A stretch of 64,000 bases of DNA from Bacteroidota bacterium (GTDB lineage: Bacteria > Bacteroidota > Bacteroidia > Chitinophagales > Saprospiraceae), in contig JASBVF010000043.1 in NCBI GenBank assembly GCA_030147525.1, positions 43,721-107,720 on the forward strand. Reading direction: 5' to 3'. Position 1 is the first letter of the stretch. The number at the start of each line of letters is the position of its first letter. The notes below the pieces were generated by a model. It worked only from the letters and a program-made list of their open reading frames with translations. It was not told the DNA's origin and searched no databases. Shown here piece by piece: positions 8,958 to 18,643 of this stretch. A program made the translations under genes and the position numbers.

Positions 8958-10445
8958 ATGCAAGGCAATCTCACACCCGTCGCTATCATCATTACCATTC
9001 TGCTTTACTTTTTAATGCTCATCGGCATTTCCTATTTGACAAGCAAGAAGGCTGACAGTAAAGATTTTTTCATTGCAGGAAAAAAAGCCCCCTGGTGGCT
9101 GGTAGCTGTCGGCATGGTGGGCGCTTCGATGTCCGGGGTGACGTTTATCTCCATCCCCGGGGCCATTGGCGCCGGCGGGTTAAACAAAGATTTCTCTTAC
9201 CTTCAGGTAGTGCTGGGCTACATGCTGGGTTATCTTTTTATCGCCACCGTGCTCATGCCACTTTACTATCGCCTGAACCTCACTTCCATTTACAGTTACC
9301 TGGGACAGCGCTTCGGCTTTTACTCCAATAAAACAGGCGCAGCATTTTTCCTACTGTCGAGGGTCATTGGCTCTTCCTTCCGGCTTTTTCTGGTGGCGAT
9401 GGTTCTCGATCAGTTTGTCTTGGGCGTTCCTCCTTTCAATGTGCCGTTTTGGGTCACCGTTTTTGTCACCATTTTCCTCATCTGGGTTTACACTTTTAAA
9501 GGTGGCCTCAAGACAATCATCTGGACGGATGCCATTCAGACCCTGTTATTCGTCACCGCCGTCATTGCTACCATATATTATATAGGTGAAGCAATCGGTC
9601 AAAACACAGGCGGATTGCTGTCCCTTGTCCGGGAAAGCGACTACTCCAAGGTTTTCTTTTTTGAAGGAGGGTGGGGCGATCCGAATAATTTTTTCAAACA
9701 ATTTTTCAGCGGAGCGCTGATCACCATCGTTATGACAGGCCTCGACCAGGACATGATGCAAAAAAACCTGGCCTGCCCAAACATCCGGGATGCACAGAAA
9801 AATATGTTCAGTTTTTCCATTATCCTGTTTCTCACGAACCTTGTCTTCCTTACGCTGGGGGCGCTGCTCTACCTCTACGTTGCTCACACAGGCATGGAGT
9901 TGCCGGCAAAATCCGACTACCTCTACCCTGAAATTGCCCTCCATCATCTATCGCCCGCCGTTGGCCTTGTCTTTATGGTCGGGCTTATCGCTGCAGCATA
10001 CTCCAGTGCCGACTCAGCCCTTACAGCTCTTACCACCTCTTTTTGCGTGGATTTTTTAAATATGGAAAGCGATGAAAAAACAGAGGATCAAAAACGCCGT
10101 GCCCGCCGCTGGGTGCATGTCGGATTCTCGCTTGTGCTGATGGTCACCATCATGATTTTTAAAGCCCTGAACAACGACGCCGTCATCAATGAGCTTTTCA
10201 AAGCAGCCGGTTACACTTACGGGCCGCTCCTGGGGCTTTTCACCTTCGGCATGATCACCAATCTTAAAATCAGGGACAAGTGGGTCATTTTCGTCTGTCT
10301 CGCAGCACCCGTCCTCACGTGGATAGCCGTAGATCTTTCATCAAAATACCTCGGCTTTGAATTTGGCTTCCTCAACCTGGCGCTGAACGGAATCCTTACT
10401 TTCATCGGCCTGTTGCTCATCTCCGAACGAAAAACCATAGCATAA
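8958..10445 (+). CDS. Sodium:solute symporter family protein
   Basis: 495 residues with a continuous series of about 13 membrane segments. Signatures of the SSS family (LeuT-like fold) are visible: LTSKKADSKDFFIAGKK near residue 28, WWLVAVGMVGASMSGVTFIS, TVFVTIFLIWVYTFKGGLKT, MTGLDQDMMQKN, and AAAYSSADSALTALTTSF near residue 350, which carries the sodium-site serines. It imports a small solute with Na+. Related proteins are annotated for sugars, sialic acid or nucleosides, but the substrate cannot be decided. A terminator hairpin follows. Confidence 0.92.
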   Translation: MQGNLTPVAIIITILLYFLMLIGISYLTSKKADSKDFFIAGKKAPWWLVAVGMVGASMSGVTFISIPGAIGAGGLNKDFSYLQVVLGYMLGYLFIATVLMPLYYRLNLTSIYSYLGQRFGFYSNKTGAAFFLLSRVIGSSFRLFLVAMVLDQFVLGVPPFNVPFWVTVFVTIFLIWVYTFKGGLKTIIWTDAIQTLLFVTAVIATIYYIGEAIGQNTGGLLSLVRESDYSKVFFFEGGWGDPNNFFKQFFSGALITIVMTGLDQDMMQKNLACPNIRDAQKNMFSFSIILFLTNLVFLTLGALLYLYVAHTGMELPAKSDYLYPEIALHHLSPAVGLVFMVGLIAAAYSSADSALTALTTSFCVDFLNMESDEKTEDQKRRARRWVHVGFSLVLMVTIMIFKALNNDAVINELFKAAGYTYGPLLGLFTFGMITNLKIRDKWVIFVCLAAPVLTWIAVDLSSKYLGFEFGFLNLALNGILTFIGLLLISERKTIA

Positions 10446-10461
10446 TCAACTTGGTTTTCAC

Positions 10462-10499
10462 AAAAAAAAGCCGCCTTGAACTCCGGGCGGCTTTTTTTT
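10462..10499. terminator. Bidirectional intrinsic terminator
   Basis: Stem GCCGCC (10470-10475) and GGCGGC (10486-10491) is flanked by eight A and eight T, between the converging symporter and YdjM-like genes. Confidence 0.88.
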
Positions 10500-10506
10500 G
10501 TGAAAT

Positions 10507-11769
10507 TTATTGACTGTTCGCCGGCTCATTTCCTCCAGAATTATCCTCAGTGGAAGAAACTCCTCTTACCCGATCGAAAAACTTTTTCAGCGCCCCGCTA
10601 TTGACTTCACGCCCCTCTCTCGACTGAGTAGCTGTCAGTACTCCATTCTCTTCCTCCAGTATAAATTTAAAAATGTAGTCATTTTCATCCTTGAAACCTT
10701 CCTCGAAGGAGCCATAGCGCAAGTCGTTGAATTGCAGACGGCCATCCTTTCTTTCAATCACATTGAAATAGCCTTTTGAAAACCATTTCAAAATTCTGAT
10801 GACCCGACTGTCTTCAAATCTTTCAATACGCTCGTGCTCTTTAGGAATTACATTAAATTTTTCCACCCTCGGTTCATCGTCAAAAAAAGAGTAGTAACCA
10901 TGGTAGTACGCTGTGTCACTCTCAGCTACTCCGAGCCAAAGGAAGTTGTTAAGTATGGTCGGCCCAGACATAAATCGCTGATATTCAATTTCTTCAGCAG
11001 CCAATGATTTTTTAAAAATCTCATTAAATTCCGTTTTATGATAAAACGTAAATACCATGTAAGCCGAGCTAAGGACAATACCCGTCCAGTTAGCTATCTG
11101 GCGAATTTTTCTTTTTCGTGAAATAAGTGAAGCGACCAGCACGCCCAACATCAGCGGTAAAGTATAAGCCGGGTCGGCCACGGAAATATTATCGAACGAC
11201 ACCCGGTAATCAGAAAATGGTTGAAAAAGCTGAGTGCCGTACACCGTAAAACAATCCAGCACCGGGTGCGTAAAAATGGAAATAAAAAACAGCCCGGTCC
11301 AGTCCTGCCTGCTTGCTGCCACTGGTTGCAGCTCCTTCCGAATATACCCCGACCAAAGAAACCACCCCAAACCGACGCCCACCAGTAGCGCCAAAATAAG
11401 CCAGCTCCAGGTTTCCACTGCTGATCGGAAAATCATCCGGATGCCCAACATCAGAAGTACGTAAAAGGCAAGGACAAAAATTGAAACCCCTGCCTTGTAC
11501 CGTCGTCGCTGGTAGAAGCCAGTCTGGTAAAGCCGCTCCGTCAGCCAGCCCAAACCCAATGCTGCCAACACAGCAAACAGGATCGAATGCATGAATCCCC
11601 GATGAAAAGCCAGTGCTGAAATTTCATCCGTAAAAAACATGGCAAGCACATCAAAATCGGGCAACAGGCCGCCGAAGGCTCCCCAGAGCATGGCTCGGTT
11701 TCCGATTTTTTTACCAAGCACGGCTTCGCCGCAAGCGGCGCCAAGGGTGAGTTGAGTAAGAGTATCCAT
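10507..11769 (-). CDS. YdjM-like membrane-bound metal-dependent hydrolase
   Basis: 420 residues. The N-terminus (MDTLTQLTLGAACGEAVLG), GGLLPDFDVLAMFF, FHRGFMHSILF and THPVLDCFTVYGTQLFQPF are hallmarks of the YdjM/LexA-regulated inner-membrane hydrolase family. The Asp and His residues of these motifs are likely metal ligands. There are about seven hydrophobic segments, then a soluble C-terminal part of about 170 residues rich in charged residues. The family is known mostly by sequence, and the substrate is unknown (membrane lipid or small molecule). It stands alone, converging on the symporter. Confidence 0.88.
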   Translation of the reverse strand: MDTLTQLTLGAACGEAVLGKKIGNRAMLWGAFGGLLPDFDVLAMFFTDEISALAFHRGFMHSILFAVLAALGLGWLTERLYQTGFYQRRRYKAGVSIFVLAFYVLLMLGIRMIFRSAVETWSWLILALLVGVGLGWFLWSGYIRKELQPVAASRQDWTGLFFISIFTHPVLDCFTVYGTQLFQPFSDYRVSFDNISVADPAYTLPLMLGVLVASLISRKRKIRQIANWTGIVLSSAYMVFTFYHKTEFNEIFKKSLAAEEIEYQRFMSGPTILNNFLWLGVAESDTAYYHGYYSFFDDEPRVEKFNVIPKEHERIERFEDSRVIRILKWFSKGYFNVIERKDGRLQFNDLRYGSFEEGFKDENDYIFKFILEEENGVLTATQSREGREVNSGALKKFFDRVRGVSSTEDNSGGNEPANSQ

Positions 11770-12066
11770 TGATCGTTTTTAATCAAATTACGGGTTGGAA
11801 ACGCTGAATTTTGGTTAAGTTTTTTTTTGGAATTTTTAATATCTCAACTTTTGAAACATCTATAAATTGTACAATTTTTTTTCTGCAAAATTTTAAAATG
11901 ATTTTCAATTGCTTTCTCAAAATTTTTCCCAAATTTGCTAAATGACTTAAAAGGTTCTTTTAAAAGAACATTGTCCGCCTTTAACAGCATCACCTGCCTC
12001 CATTTAACCTCTCATTCACGACCAAATTTTCAGCCATTTATAGAAAACTTTGAACACACCATCTGC

Positions 12067-15000
12067 ATGAAGAACGCTTTATCTGATCGTTTCTACCTGA
12101 AAAAAATCAAATCAGGTGTGACTACCGGCCTGCTGACAACTGTGCTTTTAATTCTGTGCGTCTACACTGCCTCAGGCCAATCTACACAAGTCAAGAAAGT
12201 TGTCTTCCAAGGTTTCTGGTGGGATTACAAGAACAATAACTTTCCTGATAATTGGGCAGCCTATCTAACTGAACTTGCTCCAAGGTTGAAAGATATGGGC
12301 GTTGACGCCATTTGGATACCACCTTCGGTAAAAAATCAAAAATTTGGTGAAAAAGGAGTTGGCTATGCACCCTTCGACCACTACGACCTGGGAGATAAAT
12401 TTCAGAAAACCGATGCATCTACCCGAGTAGGAACCAAGGATGAATTACTTAGAATGGTTGCAGTTATGCATGCTAACGGTATTGAAGTCATCCAGGACAT
12501 CGTTCCTAATCATGTTATTGGCGCAGGTAGTGATAATGGAGGAGGAGGACAGGACCCCGCAGCCCCTCAAGCATCCTGTACAGACAATTGGAAAAACTTC
12601 CGCTACACCTGCTACGAAACACCCGCAACTGATCAATCAGCTTCTGACTATCTGGCCAGAAAAGGCCGCTTCCCTAAAAATCATCAAAACTTTCATCCAA
12701 ATCCCGGCCACGGTTGCTCCAATGGGCTTTGCGACCCAAACACCGACCCAATCTGCTGGCAAGGATTTGGGCCGGATGTCTGTTATTGGGACGGTGCATA
12801 CGGACTGAGTAGTAATGCAACCTACAACCCTAACCAAAGTACTTATTCGCCGTACGGTACTGGAGGAATTGGGGTCAACAACGGCTACATGAGAAAACAC
12901 ACAAGGGAATGGCTGATTTGGTACAAAAAACAAATGGGGTTCGATGGCGTCAGAATTGATGCGGTGAAGCATTTCCCAAACTTTGCTTCAGAAGACTTTC
13001 TTTATAATTTACAAAATACAGCCGGCTGGGCAAACGGAGGTGACGAAATGTTCGCAGTCGGCGAATGGGTAGGAGACGCCGGAGCATTGGATGCCTGGGT
13101 TGCCGCAGTCAATAACCGCTCAGGAACTTTCGATTTTAGCCTGAGGGCTTTTCACAGCTCCGGTGGATTAAGAGGGATGATTTATGGAAATGGTGCTTTC
13201 AGCATGGGAAACCTCCCCGGCGCACAACAAAACATGCGCTACATTGACATCGCTGGAGTCAGAATACACAGAACAGTCCCATTCGTTAATAATCATGACA
13301 CCTATCGCCCACAAACTGACGCCTCCGGCAATATTGTCGGATGGAATACCGGAGATGAACTCTCACCTCACGTAGAAATCACAGAACCACGATTGGGAGC
13401 AGCCTATGCAGTTATGTGCGCCATGGATGGAAACCCACAGGTTTTCTTCGAAGACCTGCTCAACATTGCCAATACTGGTAAGCGGTGGACGCACCTGCCA
13501 ACAAGTACGGCCGACCTGCCTGCAAATCAGGATATCGTCAATATTATGCAGGCTCACAGAGCCTTAAACTTTAAAGGAGGTGTTTATAAAGTTCCAAGTA
13601 ATATACCTTCCTTTTGGAATGTAAAAACCAATAGTAATAATAATAGCGACATTCTGGTGATTGAGCGTAGTGGAAAGGCCATCATTGCAGCCACTGATAG
13701 CTGGAACGTAGACCAGGACGTCTGGATTGATACTGATTTTCCCATTGGAACGGTCTTGAAGGATTACTCTGGAGGCTACACAACAACTACCACCGTTCTG
13801 GGTCCTTCGGGTGGAGGCACATCTAACAGAGTAAATATAAAAACTAGGGCCGTTGGCTATCCAGACTTTACTTATTCCACAACTTATGCCGATCACGGTG
13901 CCCACTATCATGGATACTCAATTTGGGGCCCGGAAGGACTGAGCCTGACCACGGCTAATCCTCCAATCCTCACTACCCAGGAATGGGAGATGGAAAACGA
14001 TTTGGGTGACAGCCACTGCGAATCACTGGGCCAAGGCGGCAGGACGCCTGACAACTCCCCCAACGACCGGGTCGTCGGGAAAATATATGTCAATGCAAAT
14101 ACTTCCGTTTCTTATACGGTAACGTTGGGTACGCCAGGTAACAGCCTGACTTTTGACTTGTATGATCTAAATGGCAACCTGCTTCATACAAATGCCGGTA
14201 CTGCCAGTTTTAACAGCTCGTATCTAAATCCTTCTACCCGCTGGATTACAATGAAAGTCAGAAATACCACTGCCTCAACTCTCGGTCAAAAATGCTTAGT
14301 GAAAGTCACTTATTCGGCACCAGCAACAGTCAGTACAGCCAGCTCCCCCTCCGCTACTACTGTCTCAATTTGGACCAGTAATGGCGGATCATCAGACTGG
14401 TCAGATTGCAGAAACTGGGAAGAAGGAAAAACACCTACCTGCAATGGTACTGTTATCATCCCTCACGCCGTAAAATACATGCCCGAAGTTGACCCCTGTT
14501 TTACCGGTACATTTATCAACCACGCAGGTTTGTCATTAAGATCAAAAGCATTTTTGCAAGGCCCCTACAACACAGCCACCGGTTTGATGTCGGATGGTCT
14601 GCGCTCTGGTAACTACCTCCCAACAACAACACCATACGGAGGGACTGAGATAGTTTCTTCTTCCGTCCTTACCGTCACTGGCAATAATGCCATTGTTGAC
14701 TGGGTTAAAATTGAGCTTCGTGACAAAACCGCACCGGAAAGCATTCTTCACACCCGTAGCGCACTGCTTCAAAGAGACGGTGACATTGTAGAAACAGATG
14801 GCGTTTCCCCGGTTTTCTTTAACGGAATTGCCAGCGACAACTACTACATCGCAATCCGTCATAGAAACCACCTCGGAGCCATGACGGCAAATACGTTAAA
14901 TCTGGGAAATGCTATTACAGTAGCTGATTTCAGTACCATTGCCACCTGGGGAACAAATGCTCAGAAGGATTTGGGGAGTGGAGTCATGGGGATGTGGGGG

Positions 15001-15186
15001 GGAGATGCAAGTGAGGATGGGGTAATTAATGCTATTGACCAAAACCTGCATTGGCGTCTGCAAAATGGCCAGCCTTATTCATATCAGGGGGCAACTGCTG
15101 ATTTCAATTTGGATGGGACTGTCAATGCAATTGATAGAAATTTATACTGGCGAATAAATAATTCCATTGTTGCTCAGTTACCTTGA
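12067..15186 (+). CDS. Secreted GH13 alpha-amylase with C-terminal dockerin-like module
   Basis: 1039 residues from the ATG at 12067; an in-frame TTG at 11935 is less likely because the signal peptide (ending ASGQ) begins after the ATG. The GH13 barrel follows: WWDYKNNNFPDNWAAYL, IVPNHV (region I), GFDGVRIDAVKHF (region II, nucleophile D298), MFAVGEWVGD (region III, acid E333) and FVNNHD (region IV, D411). It should cut alpha-1,4-glucan outside the cell. After about residue 600 come beta-rich modules, one with the SDWSDCRNWEEG pattern. The end carries two EF-hand-like loops (D980-D991 and D1012-D1023), each followed by a NLHWR/NLYWR helix, as in type I dockerins. It has no T9SS sorting domain. 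It is probably the first gene of a three-gene operon. Confidence 0.92.
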   Translation: MKNALSDRFYLKKIKSGVTTGLLTTVLLILCVYTASGQSTQVKKVVFQGFWWDYKNNNFPDNWAAYLTELAPRLKDMGVDAIWIPPSVKNQKFGEKGVGYAPFDHYDLGDKFQKTDASTRVGTKDELLRMVAVMHANGIEVIQDIVPNHVIGAGSDNGGGGQDPAAPQASCTDNWKNFRYTCYETPATDQSASDYLARKGRFPKNHQNFHPNPGHGCSNGLCDPNTDPICWQGFGPDVCYWDGAYGLSSNATYNPNQSTYSPYGTGGIGVNNGYMRKHTREWLIWYKKQMGFDGVRIDAVKHFPNFASEDFLYNLQNTAGWANGGDEMFAVGEWVGDAGALDAWVAAVNNRSGTFDFSLRAFHSSGGLRGMIYGNGAFSMGNLPGAQQNMRYIDIAGVRIHRTVPFVNNHDTYRPQTDASGNIVGWNTGDELSPHVEITEPRLGAAYAVMCAMDGNPQVFFEDLLNIANTGKRWTHLPTSTADLPANQDIVNIMQAHRALNFKGGVYKVPSNIPSFWNVKTNSNNNSDILVIERSGKAIIAATDSWNVDQDVWIDTDFPIGTVLKDYSGGYTTTTTVLGPSGGGTSNRVNIKTRAVGYPDFTYSTTYADHGAHYHGYSIWGPEGLSLTTANPPILTTQEWEMENDLGDSHCESLGQGGRTPDNSPNDRVVGKIYVNANTSVSYTVTLGTPGNSLTFDLYDLNGNLLHTNAGTASFNSSYLNPSTRWITMKVRNTTASTLGQKCLVKVTYSAPATVSTASSPSATTVSIWTSNGGSSDWSDCRNWEEGKTPTCNGTVIIPHAVKYMPEVDPCFTGTFINHAGLSLRSKAFLQGPYNTATGLMSDGLRSGNYLPTTTPYGGTEIVSSSVLTVTGNNAIVDWVKIELRDKTAPESILHTRSALLQRDGDIVETDGVSPVFFNGIASDNYYIAIRHRNHLGAMTANTLNLGNAITVADFSTIATWGTNAQKDLGSGVMGMWGGDASEDGVINAIDQNLHWRLQNGQPYSYQGATADFNLDGTVNAIDRNLYWRINNSIVAQLP

Positions 15187-15218
15187 AGACACCTACTTTA
15201 AACAATGATCCTAATTAT

Positions 15219-16283
15219 ATGATAACAGCTTATAGAAACATATTTATCTTGTCCTTTTCCTTGCTACAAATTTGCTCTCTTTTTGGTCAAGCATCTCAGT
15301 ATAATTTAAGATTTAATTTAGTAAGCTCTGGAGGAGGAAATTACATCGTAGATATCTTTATGTCCTTCGATCAAACCGGTGGATTGGGTAGCAGCAACCT
15401 TGTTTTTACTTATAGCCCAGATATTTCATCTCCCACACTTATCTCGCATGGGCTTTCTGGAAGTTACAGTAATCCAACATTAACAACACCAGCATCGAAT
15501 ACAGCCTCATTTAATGTAGTATTAAACAATATTGGAAACGGAATCGGTATAGCTTCTTCACCTTCAGAAACTTTTATTGCCCGGGTCAATTTTTCTATCG
15601 GGAATCCTAATGGGAATTCAAATCTACAATGGAAGACCACCGGAACCCCTTCAACAGTGGTTTTCTTAGATGATGAAACTACTTTATTAAATCCCAATAA
15701 CCTTCAAAATTTAAATACTAGTCCCCTCCCCCTCGAACTCCTCTCCTTCACAACCACCCCCAAATCCAAAACCATCCAACTCGATTGGACCTCCAACAAC
15801 GAAATCAACTTCGCCGGCTACGAGCTCCAACGCTCCACTGATGGAAAAAACTTTGATAAAATAGCATGGATCGAATCAAAAGCCAACCCTCTTTCGACTG
15901 AATCTTACATTTACATAGACCAGACAGTTAGGTCCGGCATCGTTTACTACTACCGTTTAAAGATGATAGATACCGATGGCAGCTTCGTTTACTCGCCCAC
16001 TCGGAGTGCAAGATTAGAAGAAGTATGGGGTAACCCGTTTTTGTATCCTAATCCAACGGATCAAAGCAGTACGCTTATTTTCAATGCTCCGGTAGAAGGT
16101 AATGGCAACCTAACTATTTTTGATTCAACAGGAAGGTTAGTCTTGATACAAGAAATCAATTTTTCAAGAGGCCCGAATTCCTATGAAGTTAACCTTGGTT
16201 ATTTGGCTAAGGGAAGCTACTTCATGAAGTTTTCAGAAGGGCCGAAAGTTAAATGGAGTATAATGATAACAAAGACAAATTAA
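15219..16283 (+). CDS. Secreted protein: cohesin-like domain, FnIII-like module, T9SS sorting domain
   Basis: 354 residues from the ATG at 15219, chosen because the signal peptide MITAYRNIFILSFSLLQ begins there; the frame also opens at a TTG at 15183. Residues about 25-170 form a beta-rich domain (VDIFMSFDQTGGLGSSNLVF, then ETFIARVNFSIGNPNG) with the strand plan of cohesin-like domains; this is a resemblance, not a proven hit. An FnIII-like module follows (ELLSFTTTPKSKTIQLDW to YYYRLKMIDTDGSFVYS). The end is a T9SS type A sorting domain (LYPNPTDQSSTLIF). The gene lies 32 nt after the dockerin-bearing amylase, so it may anchor that enzyme at the surface. The first half of the gene is visibly more AT-rich than the FnIII part. 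Confidence 0.8.
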   Translation: MITAYRNIFILSFSLLQICSLFGQASQYNLRFNLVSSGGGNYIVDIFMSFDQTGGLGSSNLVFTYSPDISSPTLISHGLSGSYSNPTLTTPASNTASFNVVLNNIGNGIGIASSPSETFIARVNFSIGNPNGNSNLQWKTTGTPSTVVFLDDETTLLNPNNLQNLNTSPLPLELLSFTTTPKSKTIQLDWTSNNEINFAGYELQRSTDGKNFDKIAWIESKANPLSTESYIYIDQTVRSGIVYYYRLKMIDTDGSFVYSPTRSARLEEVWGNPFLYPNPTDQSSTLIFNAPVEGNGNLTIFDSTGRLVLIQEINFSRGPNSYEVNLGYLAKGSYFMKFSEGPKVKWSIMITKTN

Positions 16284-16319
16284 TTCACATAAATTGACAA
16301 TAATTAAAAACTTGAAACC

Positions 16320-17405
16320 ATGAAGAAACTAAATGTATCGAAAAAAACTTGCCTTGTATTATTACTCTTTTCTTATATCAATTCATTTGCCTCATTTGGC
16401 ATTTTCGAATCATATGTAATATTAAACGGAACTTATTACGATCTATTTGCAACAACTGTAAACCCAGACTTTAATGGCGCAAACCTGGGAACTTTTAACA
16501 CGTCTGGCACCCTAACTTTTAATGGCGGTGAGATTAAAACTTTTAAAGAGAGTAGAAATTCATGTCAGAGTAATGTTTGTGGGGGTACAATTTTTTATGT
16601 TATTAGGTTGGGCGGATCACCAATTGGAAATGGAAGTGTTAATCTAAATTACAATAATGGATATGGTAATCAAAACAATGGAGCCTGTAGTGTAAATCAA
16701 CAATGGGATAATTCCTCAGGTATGACAAATCTAATTTCAGGCCTTTCATCCGGTAATTATACATTAGAAGTACATTGTGAAGCTACAGGTAGTAATTCAA
16801 GCAATTCAGGATGTGGCGAAACAGTCTCACAAGGAGTTCTGACTGCTTCTTTTACTGTTGAATCTGCAATGCCAGTTGAGCTATCAACATTTGACCTTCG
16901 AAAATACCAATACAAAACACACCTCACCTGGTCCACCGCCTCCGAACTCAACAACTCCCACTTCGACATCCAGCGATCCGCCGATTCCCGAAATTGGGAA
17001 ACCATCGGTACGGTGCAAGGCAATGGCACCACCCTCGAGCCGCAGGAATATGACTTCACCGACCGGGAGCCGCTGCCCGGCATGAACTACTACCGCCTCT
17101 GGCAAGTGGACTACGACGGTAATTTCGAATATTCGAAAGTCATCTCCATGGATTTTAATAATGGGGGAAGACCTCCCGAAATCTACCCCAACCCTGCCAG
17201 CAAGGAACTATTCCTGAGGCTTCCAGAAGCCGGTGAAAACAGTCTTTCTGCCACTATCTTCGATCTGAACGGACGGGCATGGATTCAACAAACTTTAAGC
17301 AATAATGCCGTGAATGTCAGTACACTGCCGGAAGGCGTTTATTTCATAAAAGTCGAAACCGAGTCGAGACGAGTACTCCTGCGAGAGCGCTTCATCAAAA
17401 ATTAA
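16320..17405 (+). CDS. Secreted T9SS-sorted protein with unknown N-terminal domain
   Basis: 361 residues. A signal peptide (to about residue 25) is followed by an unrecognised Gly/Asn/Ser-rich beta domain of about 155 residues with several cysteines (SCQSNVCGG, GACSVNQQW, SSNSGCGETV). Next comes an FnIII-like module (PVELSTFDLRKYQYKTHLTW to YYRLWQVDYDGNFEYS) that is clearly related to the one in the preceding gene. A T9SS sorting domain (IYPNPASKELFLRLP to RERFIKN) ends the protein. It starts 36 nt after the preceding stop and is closed by a strong terminator, so it probably ends the amylase operon. The N-terminal domain may bind substrate or a partner. Confidence 0.82.
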   Translation: MKKLNVSKKTCLVLLLFSYINSFASFGIFESYVILNGTYYDLFATTVNPDFNGANLGTFNTSGTLTFNGGEIKTFKESRNSCQSNVCGGTIFYVIRLGGSPIGNGSVNLNYNNGYGNQNNGACSVNQQWDNSSGMTNLISGLSSGNYTLEVHCEATGSNSSNSGCGETVSQGVLTASFTVESAMPVELSTFDLRKYQYKTHLTWSTASELNNSHFDIQRSADSRNWETIGTVQGNGTTLEPQEYDFTDREPLPGMNYYRLWQVDYDGNFEYSKVISMDFNNGGRPPEIYPNPASKELFLRLPEAGENSLSATIFDLNGRAWIQQTLSNNAVNVSTLPEGVYFIKVETESRRVLLRERFIKN

Positions 17406-17406
17406 T

Positions 17407-17440
17407 AAAAGCCCGGGGCGAGTGCCCCGGGCTTTTTTAT
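17407..17440. terminator. Intrinsic terminator of the amylase operon
   Basis: A perfect stem GCCCGGGGC (17411-17419) / GCCCCGGGC (17424-17432) with a GAGT loop is followed by TTTTTTATTT. A-rich sequence on the other side makes it usable by the converging gene at 17460. Confidence 0.92.
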
Positions 17441-17459
17441 TTCACTCACTCGAAAACGC

Positions 17460-18485
17460 TCACTTCCTCACCACCGTATCATCCAGCCTGCTGGCCATTC
17501 GCTGAATGGCGTCAATAATGTTATCAAGTGCAGGCGGATAGTCAACGTACTGAATGCCCAAGTCATCTTTGCCCCAAACCGCCAGGGTGATCACTTTTTT
17601 TTGCTGCCCGTAGGCAATGGACAGGCGAAGCGGCACCGGTATTGGTTTTTCACCCTTCCGTTTCATACATACCGGATCCGTGCAGTCGTAGGTGCGGTTA
17701 AAATTGAAAAAACCTTGTTTCACAACGTAATCGGCAAACATTTCGAGTTCATCCCGGGATATGTTCTTCTTTGTAACATGCAAACCCTGATTAACACTTT
17801 GAAATTCTTTGATCAAACGTCCATCCGTTTTGATGTGAATAAAATCTTTCAGCACCGGATCAATACCGCCGTAGTACCCTCCGCCGATTAGTTCAATATT
17901 GATGTAAACTGGCTTTGGCGCTTCGGCTTCGCCTTTTTTCCGCTTCAGTTTTTTCTTTCCAAACGACAACCAGCCACCTTTGTCGCTCTTCGATTTTTCA
18001 TTTTCCACCTCCACAATTACTTCGGGAAGCTCGTTTGCAGGTTTCACAAATGGAGCGTCTTTGCTCTCCACCCGTACGAAGTGATACTGGTAAGTCCCCT
18101 TGCTATTTTTTTGATTAAACTCCAGCACCAGAATTGACTTGTTGAGTTGTACAATCTCAAACTTGTTCACATGCTGAAAGCTGTAGAACAAAGTTCGTCC
18201 GTTCAGACTCCAGTTCCCACGGGTCATTTTACCATTCAAAAATTCCTGGTAGGTATAATCGTAACGGAAGTAGAGGAAAAAATCGTAGTTCTCGTCAGCC
18301 CGGTGGATGATGGTATTGGACTCAGCGTGGAGAGTATAGGTATAACGCCATTTGGACTCGATGAAAAGCCGTTCGTCCGGCGGATTCCATACGCCCCCCG
18401 TTTCCTGAGCTGCGAGAAAACCGGATAAAAGTAAGCCTGCCCCAAAAAATAGCAACCGCAAGGTTGGTGTAAATACAGTCAACAT
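17460..18485 (-). CDS. Secreted protein of unknown function
   Basis: 341 residues with a signal peptide ending FLAAQ. The N-terminal part (about 30-130) has a compact beta pattern (WRYTYTLHAESNTIIHRADE, FLNGKMTRGNWSLNGRTLFY) resembling small periplasmic lipocalin-like or META-like folds; the likeness is weak. A lysine-rich linker (KSDKGGWLSFGKKKLKRKKG) near residue 170 splits it from a second domain with the segment YDCTDPVCMKRKGEKP. The second half is similar in plan to unnamed Bacteroidota domains that end in a helix (LDNIIDAIQRMASRLDD). I do not recognise a named family. An inverted repeat lies upstream at 18580-18615. Confidence 0.7.
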   Translation of the reverse strand: MLTVFTPTLRLLFFGAGLLLSGFLAAQETGGVWNPPDERLFIESKWRYTYTLHAESNTIIHRADENYDFFLYFRYDYTYQEFLNGKMTRGNWSLNGRTLFYSFQHVNKFEIVQLNKSILVLEFNQKNSKGTYQYHFVRVESKDAPFVKPANELPEVIVEVENEKSKSDKGGWLSFGKKKLKRKKGEAEAPKPVYINIELIGGGYYGGIDPVLKDFIHIKTDGRLIKEFQSVNQGLHVTKKNISRDELEMFADYVVKQGFFNFNRTYDCTDPVCMKRKGEKPIPVPLRLSIAYGQQKKVITLAVWGKDDLGIQYVDYPPALDNIIDAIQRMASRLDDTVVRK

Positions 18486-18576
18486 GGGATGAGATTTCGT
18501 GTAATTTCCTGAAAATGAAGACTAAATTATATGAGAATTTTCGGTAAAGCAAGTTTCTGCCGTTCTCAATAATTTA

Positions 18577-18615
18577 ATGACTTTAGTCACCTGCCTGCTG
18601 GCCGGTGACTAAAGT
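18577..18615. repeat. Perfect 12-bp hairpin containing an RTGA-N6-TCAY motif
   Basis: ACTTTAGTCACC (18580-18591) pairs with GGTGACTAAAGT (18604-18615) around a 12-nt loop. It lies between the FadL-like gene (stop 18644) and the start of the next minus-strand gene (18485). There is no T-run, so it is not a clear terminator. ATGActttagTCAC at 18577-18590 also fits the Crp/Fnr-like motif found near 57.4 and 62 kb, which may be chance. Confidence 0.6.
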
Positions 18616-18643
18616 AAATGTGTGGGGGGAGGTAAAATTCTTT

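Noticed and set aside
11935..12066. TTG start giving a 44-residue longer amylase
   Set aside because: The signal peptide begins at the ATG at 12067; the extra residues would block a normal signal.
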